From NCBI GenBank assembly GCA_902795755.1, contig CADBMO010000080.1:1-26910 (forward strand): DNA of 26,910 nt, read 5' to 3'. Below are positions 15,584-21,988 of the stretch, piece by piece. The notes beneath the pieces are model-generated. The model had not been told where the DNA came from, did not search any database, and saw only the letters and a list, made by a program, of their open reading frames with translations. The position numbers and the translations under genes are program-made. Each line of letters begins with the position of its first letter. Positions within the stretch are counted from its first letter, which is position 1. The stretch is from an uncultured Erysipelotrichaceae bacterium (GTDB lineage: Bacteria > Bacillota_I > Bacilli_A > RF39 > UBA660).

Positions 15584-15612
15584 TTGTAATTATGTAAGCA
15601 TATTGGTATTAT
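15584..15612 (+). promoter_or_regulatory. Promoter of the 31-residue peptide unit
   Basis: TTGTAA (15584-15589) and TATTAT (15607-15612) are 17 bases apart. The predicted start near 15619 is only about four bases before the ATG at 15623. Confidence 0.55.
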
Positions 15613-15622
15613 TTTGATAGAG

Positions 15623-15718
15623 ATGGTACTATTTGAAAAAAGGATTATTATTACTTTCATAGGGTTAGTAGGAATAGTAACTACTATAGGTATAAAAAAA
15701 CTTAGAAAGATTTCTTAA
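15623..15718 (+). CDS. Putative 31-residue single-helix membrane peptide
   Basis: The ORF from ATG 15623 to TAA 15716-15718 encodes a peptide with a short N-terminal part (MVLFEKR), a hydrophobic helix IIITFIGLVGIVTTIGI and a basic end KKLRKIS. It lies alone between a good promoter and a good terminator. No Shine-Dalgarno sits at a working distance, and the predicted transcript begins almost at the ATG, so translation would be leaderless or nearly so. Size, one helix and Lys/Arg end are like type I toxin or small regulatory membrane peptides, but I see no antitoxin RNA gene. It could instead be a small RNA that happens to be open. Confidence 0.45.
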   Translation: MVLFEKRIIITFIGLVGIVTTIGIKKLRKIS

Positions 15719-15728
15719 TGATTATATT

Positions 15729-15755
15729 ACAAGGATTTTTAATCCTTGTTTTTTT
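15729..15755 (+). terminator. Terminator of the 31-residue peptide unit
   Basis: CAAGGATT (15730-15737) pairs perfectly with AATCCTTG (15741-15748) over a 3-base loop, then T7. Confidence 0.85.
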
Positions 15756-15759
15756 GTGT

Positions 15760-15765
15760 TACAAT
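15760..15765 (+). promoter_or_regulatory. Probable -10 of purA
   Basis: TACAAT is 17 bases before the purA ATG; the only candidate -35 (TTTTAA, 15737-15742) lies in the preceding terminator loop and is weak. Confidence 0.35.
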
Positions 15766-15781
15766 ATATTTGGAGGTTTTT

Positions 15782-17050
15782 ATGTCAAAGGTTGATGTAG
15801 TTTTAGGAAGTTTTTATGGAGATGAGGGGAAAGGCAAGATAATTGACTACTTAGCAAAAGACGCAGATGTTGCATTAAGAGCAACGGGAGGAAATAACGC
15901 AGGACATACTATAAAAGTAGATGGTGTTAAATATGCGTTTCATTTAATTCCTTCAGGGATTTTAAATGATGGTACCATCGCTATTATAGGTAATGGAGTT
16001 GTTGTTGATCCCAAGGTTTTATTAGAAGAAATAAAAAGTTTAGAAGAGAATGGGAAAAGTGCAGAGAATTTAAAGATTAGTACAAAAGCACACGTAATAT
16101 TTCCATATCATATAGGAATGGATTCTTTATTAGAAAGTACAAGAGGAGAAAACAAAATTGGTACTACTAATAGAGGTATTGGACCATGTTATCAAGATAA
16201 GTTTGAAAGATGCGGAATACGTATTGAGGATTTATATAGAAAAGAGTTTTATGAAAAATTAAAGTATAATATAGAATATAAAAATAAAATATTTAAGTTA
16301 TATGGAAAAGAAGAATATGATTTAGATAAAATTTATAATGAATATATTGAATATGCCGATAAAATCAAACCATATGTATGCGATACTGTATCACTTATAC
16401 ATGATTGTTTAGATAATGATAAAAAAATAGTTTGTGAAGGAGCACAAGCAGCTTTATTGGATATAGATTTTGGTTCTTATCCATTTGTTACATCTTCAAA
16501 CCCTACAATTGGTGGTATATTGTCTGGTAGTGGAATAGGTGCATCATCACTAGGTGAAGTAGTTGGTGTATTAAAAGCATACTCTTCAAGAGTTGGAGAA
16601 GGACCATATATAACAGAACAAAAAAATGAAATAGGTGATACCATTCGTGAGCTAGGTCATGAATATGGTACAACTACTAAAAGGCCAAGAAGATGTGGGT
16701 GGCTAGATTTGCCTGCGCTTAAGTATGCTACTCAAATAAACGGCTTAACATCATTAGCAGTAAATCATTTGGATACAATAGGAAAACTTGACGAGATAAA
16801 ATTATGTGTAGGTTATAATTATGAAGGTGAAATAATAGATAAATTTACAACGAATGAAGATATATGCAAAAAATTGACGCCAATATACGAAACATTTGAA
16901 GGTAATTTTGGTGATATATCTAATTATAAAGATTATGATGAATTACCAACAAAGGCTAAAAAATATATTGATAGTATAGAAGAATTTACTAAGGTAAAAG
17001 TAAAGTATATTGGAGTAGGCCCTGGTAGGGAACAAATGATAGTAAGATAA
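15782..17050 (+). CDS. purA: Adenylosuccinate synthetase
   Basis: PurA joins IMP and aspartate using GTP, the first step from IMP to AMP. I chose ATG 15782, 5 bases after GGAGG (15772-15776); earlier in-frame codons fall within the terminator. The 422-residue protein has the N-terminal GTP loop GSFYGDEGKGK (9-19; most enzymes have GAQWGDEGKGK), NNAGHTIKVDG, the IMP-binding GTTNRGIGPCYQDK, the TTKRPRRCGWLDL segment and the GVGPGREQ end, all in normal order and at normal length. It is a stand-alone gene between terminators. The changed residues in the first loop are conservative, and activity is expected. Confidence 0.96.
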   Translation: MSKVDVVLGSFYGDEGKGKIIDYLAKDADVALRATGGNNAGHTIKVDGVKYAFHLIPSGILNDGTIAIIGNGVVVDPKVLLEEIKSLEENGKSAENLKISTKAHVIFPYHIGMDSLLESTRGENKIGTTNRGIGPCYQDKFERCGIRIEDLYRKEFYEKLKYNIEYKNKIFKLYGKEEYDLDKIYNEYIEYADKIKPYVCDTVSLIHDCLDNDKKIVCEGAQAALLDIDFGSYPFVTSSNPTIGGILSGSGIGASSLGEVVGVLKAYSSRVGEGPYITEQKNEIGDTIRELGHEYGTTTKRPRRCGWLDLPALKYATQINGLTSLAVNHLDTIGKLDEIKLCVGYNYEGEIIDKFTTNEDICKKLTPIYETFEGNFGDISNYKDYDELPTKAKKYIDSIEEFTKVKVKYIGVGPGREQMIVR

Positions 17051-17080
17051 ACAAGGAGTAATTCCTTGTTTTATATTTTT
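17049..17080 (+). terminator. Terminator of purA
   Basis: AACAAGGA (17050-17057) pairs with TCCTTGTT (17063-17070), then a T-rich tract. Confidence 0.8.
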
Positions 17081-17094
17081 TATAATGATAAAAT
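17066..17094 (+). promoter_or_regulatory. Promoter of uvrB
   Basis: TTGTTT (17066-17071) and TAAAAT (17089-17094) are 17 bases apart, with TG one base before the -10 (TGATAAAAT). The -35 overlaps the purA terminator. No Bacillus-type LexA box (CGAAC-N4-GTTCG) is seen. The leader of about 65 bases is A-rich. Confidence 0.6.
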
Positions 17095-17167
17095 ATAAAC
17101 GAGATGCATTAATATCAAAAAACAAATAAAAATACAAATAAAATGCAATAATAAAGGTGGTGATAGT

Positions 17168-19120
17168 ATGTTTAAGATTCATTCGAAATTTAAACCTAGT
17201 GGTGATCAACCAGAGGCGATAAAAAAATTGGTTGATGGAATTAATAATGGTGAAAAGTACCAAGTTCTTTTAGGTGCAACAGGTACAGGAAAGACGTTTA
17301 CCATTGCAAATGTTATCAAGGAAGTAAATAAACCAACTCTAGTTCTTGCACATAACAAAACACTTGCTGGGCAATTATATAGTGAATTAAAAGAATTATT
17401 TCCGGAAAATCAAGTTTGTTATTTTGTGTCGTACTATGATTATTACCAACCAGAAGCATACGTACCATCAAGTGATACATACATAGAAAAAGATGCATCC
17501 ATTAATGATGAAATTGATGAACTTAGACACTATGCAACTTCATCTTTAATAAGTTCAAAAGACGTAATAGTAGTAGCATCCGTATCATGTATATATGGTA
17601 TTGGTGATAAAGAGGAATATGAAAATCATATGCTTTCTTTGAAGGTGGGAGAAACTATAGATAGAAATGCAATTTTAACCAAGTTGGTAGAAATGCTATA
17701 CGAAAGAAATAACATAGATTTAGTTCGTGGTACTTTTCGTGCAAAAGGAGATGTTATAGAAATTATTCCTGCGTATGAAAAAAGTTTAGGTATAAGAATA
17801 GAATTATTTGGTGATGAAATAGATAGAATAACAGAATTTGATGTTTTAACAGGGCATGTTAAAAGAGAAAGGGAATTTATAACAATTTTTCCAGCATCTC
17901 ATTTCGTTACCTCTGAAGAAAAACTTAAAAAAGCAATTGTAAATATTAAAGAAGAATTAGCAGGTAGACTAGAGTATTTTAAAGAGGCGGGAAAACCTTT
18001 GGAAGAGGAAAGATTATCACAAAGGTGTAATCATGATATCGAAATGCTTGAAGAAACTGGTTTTTGTTCTGGTGTTGAAAACTATTCTAGACATTTAGCA
18101 TTAAAACCTGCTGGTGCAACGCCTACTTGTTTGATTGATTTTTTTCCAAAAGACTTTTTATTAGTAGTTGATGAGTCGCACGTAACTTTGCCACAGGTTA
18201 AGGCAATGTATAATGGTGATAGATCAAGGAAACAAATGCTTGTAGACTATGGGTTTAGATTACCTAGTGCACTTGATAATAGACCACTTAAATATGAAGA
18301 ATTTGAATCAAAAATAAACCAGGTAATATATGTTTCTGCAACGCCCGGCGACGAGGAACTAGAAAAGACTAATAATAAAGTGGTTGAACAAATAATAAGG
18401 CCAACTGGGTTATTAGATCCAAAAGTTGAAGTTAGAAAAGCAGAAAACCAAGTTGATGATTTAATTGAAGAAATAGAAAAACAAATTAATAAGGGAGATA
18501 GAACATTAGTAACTACTCTTACTATTAGAATGGCTGAAGAATTAACATCGTACTTAAAAGATTTAAATATTAAAGTTGCATATTTACATAGTGAAGTAAA
18601 AACATTAGAAAGACTTCAAATAATACATGATTTACGCGTTGGAAAATATGATGTGTTAGTAGGTATTAATCTTTTAAGAGAAGGATTGGATATTCCAGAA
18701 GTTAGTTTAGTTGCAATATTAGATGCAGATAAGCAAGGCTTTTTAAGGAGTAATAGAAGTTTAATTCAAACAATTGGTAGATGTGCAAGGAACGCAGATG
18801 GTAGAGTTATTATGTATGGAGACATTATAAGTGAAGCGATGAAAACTGCTATAGATGAGACACAAAGAAGAAGAAGTGTACAAATAAAATATAATGAAAC
18901 GCATAATATAATACCAAAGACTATAAATAAAAAAATAATGGATGTTGTAAGCGTAAATGCAGAAGAAAAATCATCTAAGAAACATACTACAAGAGATAAA
19001 ATTCATAATGATAAGCTTATAAAAGAATTAGAAAAAGAAATGAATGAAGCTGCTAAAAACTTAGATTTTGAAAGAGCAATGGAATTACGTGATATAATAT
19101 TTGAGATGAAAGTAAATTAG
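17168..19120 (+). CDS. uvrB: Excinuclease ABC subunit B
   Basis: UvrB receives damaged DNA from UvrA, checks the lesion by inserting a beta-hairpin and recruits UvrC. The 650-residue protein shows Walker A GATGTGKT (36-43), the hairpin segment YYDYYQPEAYVP, the helicase motifs DESH and SATPG, the C-terminal helicase half with LREGLDIPEVSLV and RSNRSLIQTIGRCARN, and a final UVR domain (NLDFERAMELRDIIFEM) that contacts UvrC. AGGTGG (17155-17160) precedes the ATG. It is followed 12 bases later by a small membrane protein gene. uvrA is in the window at 21989 but as a separate unit; uvrC is not seen. Confidence 0.97.
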   Translation: MFKIHSKFKPSGDQPEAIKKLVDGINNGEKYQVLLGATGTGKTFTIANVIKEVNKPTLVLAHNKTLAGQLYSELKELFPENQVCYFVSYYDYYQPEAYVPSSDTYIEKDASINDEIDELRHYATSSLISSKDVIVVASVSCIYGIGDKEEYENHMLSLKVGETIDRNAILTKLVEMLYERNNIDLVRGTFRAKGDVIEIIPAYEKSLGIRIELFGDEIDRITEFDVLTGHVKREREFITIFPASHFVTSEEKLKKAIVNIKEELAGRLEYFKEAGKPLEEERLSQRCNHDIEMLEETGFCSGVENYSRHLALKPAGATPTCLIDFFPKDFLLVVDESHVTLPQVKAMYNGDRSRKQMLVDYGFRLPSALDNRPLKYEEFESKINQVIYVSATPGDEELEKTNNKVVEQIIRPTGLLDPKVEVRKAENQVDDLIEEIEKQINKGDRTLVTTLTIRMAEELTSYLKDLNIKVAYLHSEVKTLERLQIIHDLRVGKYDVLVGINLLREGLDIPEVSLVAILDADKQGFLRSNRSLIQTIGRCARNADGRVIMYGDIISEAMKTAIDETQRRRSVQIKYNETHNIIPKTINKKIMDVVSVNAEEKSSKKHTTRDKIHNDKLIKELEKEMNEAAKNLDFERAMELRDIIFEMKVN

Positions 19121-19132
19121 TAGGAGGTAATT

Positions 19133-19675
19133 ATGAAAGATAGTAAAAATGAAATTGCAATTATAGGATTTATATGTTCTATATGTGGATATTTTTCCGC
19201 GGGTTTAACTTCGATATTTGGCTTAGTATTGTCAATAATTGGATTGAAAAAATCAAAAAAATTAAATGGTAGTAATAAAACATTTGCAAAGGTAGGTATT
19301 GTACTAAGTATAATACAAATACTATTAATAGTATTATTTGTTTTCTTTCTTATATTGCTAGATGGTGATTTTAAAATGTTTAATGGTAATAGAAAAAAAG
19401 ACTATAGGATTACTGAAGAAAGAAAATATATAGATGAACAAAACGTGGTATACATAGAAGGAAAGCTAACTAATATAAGTAACGATAAATTAAAAAATAT
19501 AAATATTTCTTATACTACGTATGATGAAGAAAAAAATATTACCGGTAATTGTTCTACTTATGTAGAAGAAGTGCCTAAAAAAAGAACTTGGAAATTCACT
19601 GCATCTTGTGATGCTATAGAGAAAAATATTGTAACGTTTAAACTTAAAGAAGTTATAGTAAATGGTTTTGATTAA
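19133..19675 (+). CDS. DUF4190-type membrane protein with FxLYD-like outer domain
   Basis: The 180-residue protein has two N-terminal helices (about 8-38 and 51-75) joined by the motif IIGLKKSKKLNGSNK, typical of DUF4190 proteins, followed by a soluble domain whose GKLTNISNDKLKNINISYTT and KKRTWKFTA fit the FxLYD-type beta fold. It probably sits in the membrane with this domain outside. The function is unknown. GGAGG precedes the ATG and the 12-base gap from uvrB suggests read-through transcription. Its N-terminal half is clearly paralogous to the protein at 19795-20772. Confidence 0.6.
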   Translation: MKDSKNEIAIIGFICSICGYFSAGLTSIFGLVLSIIGLKKSKKLNGSNKTFAKVGIVLSIIQILLIVLFVFFLILLDGDFKMFNGNRKKDYRITEERKYIDEQNVVYIEGKLTNISNDKLKNINISYTTYDEEKNITGNCSTYVEEVPKKRTWKFTASCDAIEKNIVTFKLKEVIVNGFD

Positions 19676-19718
19676 AAAAACATTAATCTAAATCTTGTGA
19701 AATAAAAATGAATGTTAA

Positions 19719-19747
19719 TTGATAAATTTATAAAAAACTGATATAAT
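19719..19747 (+). promoter_or_regulatory. Strong promoter of the Lys-rich DUF4190 gene
   Basis: TTGATA (19719-19724) and TATAAT (19742-19747) are 17 bases apart, close to consensus. The leader before the AAAGGAGGGG site is about 40 bases. Confidence 0.8.
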
Positions 19748-19794
19748 GTGCTTATAAAATAGATTAGTATCAATTTTTATAAAGGAGGGGTAAC

Positions 19795-20772
19795 ATGGCT
19801 AGCAAAACTAAAGCAGCAACTAACAGTAAAAAAGCTGCATATAGAAGAAATGGTAATAATAAAAAAAAGGCAAGTCAAACACCTATTGAAAAAAAAGAAA
19901 ATAATAAAACAACAACTAAAAAAGTAGTTGAAGAAAAACCAATGGCAAAAAAACAGCCTATAAAGAAAACAACGGTAACTAAAAAAGAGATAAAAAAAGA
20001 AATGCCAAAAAAAGTAGAGAAGGTAAAAAATCAAGAACAAACTATTATTCAAAATAAAGAGCCTGTAGTAAATGAAGCTCAACAACCTATTAAAAAAAGA
20101 ATTAGACGTAAGAAAAACACTTTTTCAAGTGCAGGATTAGTATGTTCAACATGTGGCTTTATTACATGTGGTTTGAGTTCTGTATTTGGAATAATACTTT
20201 CAATAATTGGTTTAAAAAAATCTAAAAGCTTAGATGGAGAAGGTAAAAGCAATGCAGTAAATGGTATTATTTTAGGTGTTGTATCGCTTTTGATTTTTAT
20301 AGGTATTTTCCTTTTCTTATATGTTTTTTCGGTAAATACTGTTAAAGAAACAAAAAGAAAGGCTAATGAGAGAAACACCCCTGTTTATAAAATGAATGAA
20401 GATATAGAAATTAGTGATACATATGGTGATTATTCAATTAAGATTACTAATGTAAGAGAATCAAGTGAAAGAACTAATAATGCAAAAATAAAAGCAGATA
20501 GAGTAATAGTAGTATCTTACGAATATACAAATATTAATATGGATCAAAATTTATTTATAACGGGTGCTCGTTTTACAGCATATGATAAAAACAACGTTAT
20601 GCTTCAAAACTATCCAATTGATTATTTGTTACCGGATTATATCGCAAGAGGTAGAACAGCCCAAGCTGAAATTGTTTATGCTCTTAATAACGATAGTAAT
20701 GAAGTAGAATTAGAATTTTATAAAAGTATGTTTGATGCTAAAGCGTACTGTATAATTAAATTGAATTGGTAA
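19795..20772 (+). CDS. Lys-rich membrane protein with DUF4190 helices and DUF5067/DUF4352-like domain
   Basis: The 325-residue protein has three parts. Residues 1-104 are extremely rich in Lys, Thr and Glu with repeated KK and EK blocks and should be disordered. Residues about 110-190 hold two membrane helices joined by IIGLKKSKSLDGEGKS, near-identical in pattern to the protein at 19133. The rest (about 200-325) is a beta-type domain (DYSIKITNVRESSE, VIVVSYEYTNINMD, GRTAQAEIVYAL) like DUF5067/DUF4352. The long basic cytosolic tail could bind nucleic acid or anionic lipid; this is inference. A strong promoter and AAAGGAGGGG suggest high expression. Confidence 0.6.
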   Translation: MASKTKAATNSKKAAYRRNGNNKKKASQTPIEKKENNKTTTKKVVEEKPMAKKQPIKKTTVTKKEIKKEMPKKVEKVKNQEQTIIQNKEPVVNEAQQPIKKRIRRKKNTFSSAGLVCSTCGFITCGLSSVFGIILSIIGLKKSKSLDGEGKSNAVNGIILGVVSLLIFIGIFLFLYVFSVNTVKETKRKANERNTPVYKMNEDIEISDTYGDYSIKITNVRESSERTNNAKIKADRVIVVSYEYTNINMDQNLFITGARFTAYDKNNVMLQNYPIDYLLPDYIARGRTAQAEIVYALNNDSNEVELEFYKSMFDAKAYCIIKLNW

Positions 20773-20775
20773 AAA

Positions 20776-20805
20776 AAGAATGAACTATTTTTGTTCATTC
20801 TTTTT
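20776..20805. terminator. Bidirectional terminator between the DUF4190 and XRE genes
   Basis: GAATGAAC (20778-20785) pairs with GTTCATTC (20793-20800) with A-rich and T-rich flanks; it serves the convergent genes, and the XRE stop codon begins in it. Confidence 0.82.
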
Positions 20806-21111
20806 CTTTCTTTGTATGCAATACCAAATTACATCGTTTTGATCTCCTTCACTTAAACTATTAAATTCATGTAATAATCTATCGCTTTTTTTACTTTCAT
20901 TTAATGAATATGGTAAATTATTTGTTGTTCTATCTAATAAATAGTCAATAGAGGTTTCTAAGAAATCAGCCATTTTAATTAGTGTTTCAACACTTGGGAA
21001 AGCTTTACCACTTTCATATGCGCTTATTGTTTCTTGAGATACTTCTGCTGCTACTGATAACCTAATTTGAGTTATTCCTTTTTCTTTTCTAATACTTCTT
21101 AAATTCTTCAT
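20785..21111 (-). CDS. XRE-family helix-turn-helix regulator
   Basis: The 108-residue protein has a classic HTH_3 domain at its N-terminus: KNLRSIRKEKGITQ, the recognition part AAEVSQETISAYESGKAFPS and LIKMADFLETSIDYLLDRT, similar in form to phage and SinR-type repressors. The C-terminal 40 residues are polar and may serve in dimer formation. It is transcribed away from the zinc-ribbon gene at 21270, and the 158-base gap between them has an inverted repeat on the latter's promoter, so it may repress that gene and itself. No clear promoter for the gene itself was found. The ribosome site (AAAGAAG) is weak. Confidence 0.85.
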   Translation of the reverse strand: MKNLRSIRKEKGITQIRLSVAAEVSQETISAYESGKAFPSVETLIKMADFLETSIDYLLDRTTNNLPYSLNESKKSDRLLHEFNSLSEGDQNDVIWYCIQRKKKNEQK

Positions 21112-21146
21112 ACTACTACTTCTTTCAATATTTCATTAATAATTTT

Positions 21147-21168
21147 ACAAAATGTATTTGTATTTTGT
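21147..21168. repeat. Operator-like inverted repeat in the divergent region
   Basis: ACAAAAT (21147-21153) and ATTTTGT (21162-21168) are perfect arms around 8 bases. The right part contains the -35 (TTGTAT, 21158-21163) of the zinc-ribbon gene. A smaller repeat ATAGA-N5-TCTAT lies at 21191-21205, just past the predicted start. Confidence 0.5.
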
Positions 21169-21186
21169 AGATATATAGTATATAAT
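21158..21186 (+). promoter_or_regulatory. Promoter of the zinc-ribbon/DUF4352 gene
   Basis: TTGTAT (21158-21163) and TATAAT (21181-21186) are 17 bases apart. The leader is about 75 bases, longer than for neighbouring genes. Confidence 0.65.
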
Positions 21187-21269
21187 AAATATAGATACAG
21201 TCTATAATTATTATATGAATTAATTAAATTATTATGCTGTAAATATTAAGAAAGGAGTAAATAAGTAGT

Positions 21270-21881
21270 ATGAAAAAGTGCAAATATTGTCAAAATGAAA
21301 TTGATCCAAAATTAAAAGTTTGTCCTATTTGCAAGAGAAAACAAGGAGGTTTTCCGACTTGGGCAAAAATTCTTATTGGTATATTCATAGCAATTATTGT
21401 GTTGTCAGCTATAGGAAATGCAGATGATGAAACACCGTCTAAAACAAGCTCTTCAAAGGGAGATACTGAACAAATCTACAACATAGGGGATACAATAGCA
21501 TTTAAAAATTATGAAGTAACAATAGATGCAGTTACTACTCAAAGTGAGGTTGGAGGGGAATATTTTAAAACAACACCATCCGATGGCGGCATCTTTGTTT
21601 GTGTTGATTTAAAATATAAAAACACTTCAGATCAACCTATCAGTAGTTTCTCAACGCCTACAATTAGACTTGTAGATTCAAATGGTACAAAATATTCTGA
21701 GGATATAGAAGCTTCATCTTACTATGCAACAGAAAAGGATCCAGATAGGAAAATACTAAGTGATTTGAATCCAGGAATCACAGTAAGCGATAATGAGGTG
21801 TATGAAATATCAAAAGATGCATATGAAACTGGCGAATGGTACTTGGTTATAGACGGAAGAGTAAAAATAAAAGTTAAGTAA
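21270..21881 (+). CDS. Zinc-ribbon membrane protein with DUF4352 domain
   Basis: The 203-residue protein begins with a zinc ribbon (Cys4, Cys7, Cys18, Cys21), then a membrane helix (about 30-49), a Ser/Thr-rich linker and a DUF4352 domain (about 68-203) with IGDTIAFKNYEVTIDAVTT, GIFVCVDLKYKNTSDQPIS and a C-terminal WYLVIDGRVKIKV strand. Such proteins are exposed outside with the ribbon inside; the biochemical role is unknown. AAAGGAG lies a little far (about 11 bases) from the ATG. The divergent XRE gene is the obvious candidate regulator. It shares its design with the protein at 2085-2810. Confidence 0.72.
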   Translation: MKKCKYCQNEIDPKLKVCPICKRKQGGFPTWAKILIGIFIAIIVLSAIGNADDETPSKTSSSKGDTEQIYNIGDTIAFKNYEVTIDAVTTQSEVGGEYFKTTPSDGGIFVCVDLKYKNTSDQPISSFSTPTIRLVDSNGTKYSEDIEASSYYATEKDPDRKILSDLNPGITVSDNEVYEISKDAYETGEWYLVIDGRVKIKVK

Positions 21882-21907
21882 AAAAATGTAGCTTGCTACA
21901 TTTTTTT
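21881..21907 (+). terminator. Terminator of the zinc-ribbon/DUF4352 gene
   Basis: AAAAAATGTAGC (21881-21892) pairs with GCTACATTTTTT (21895-21906) with a tight apex. Confidence 0.85.
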
Positions 21908-21935
21908 GTTTATTTAGATTATAATATAAATAATG

Positions 21936-21964
21936 TTTAAAAAACAAAGTATTTGTGATAAAAT
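21936..21964 (+). promoter_or_regulatory. Probable promoter of uvrA
   Basis: TTTAAA (21936-21941) and TAAAAT (21959-21964) are 17 bases apart; a second TATAAT at 21920-21925 lacks a good -35. No LexA-type box is visible. Confidence 0.45.
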
Positions 21965-21988
21965 ATCGAAGAGAAGCAGGTGGTATAT

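Noticed and set aside
15262..15660. 132-codon open frame on the minus strand across the aquaporin terminator
   Set aside because: Mostly antisense to aqpZ; the N-terminal part crosses the terminator and the small peptide unit, and no ribosome site is present.
17100..17150. Short direct repeats ACAAATAAAA in the uvrB leader
   Set aside because: Two copies of a 10-base A-rich word are expected by chance in such AT-rich DNA.
19777..20085. 102-codon Phe-rich frame on the minus strand
   Set aside because: It is the complement of the Lys-rich coding region, which forces Phe/Leu codons; no start signals.
20785..21881. Toxin-antitoxin pair formed by the XRE protein and the zinc-ribbon protein
   Set aside because: The genes are divergent, not in one operon, and the partner is a 203-residue membrane protein with a DUF4352 domain, not a known toxin type.
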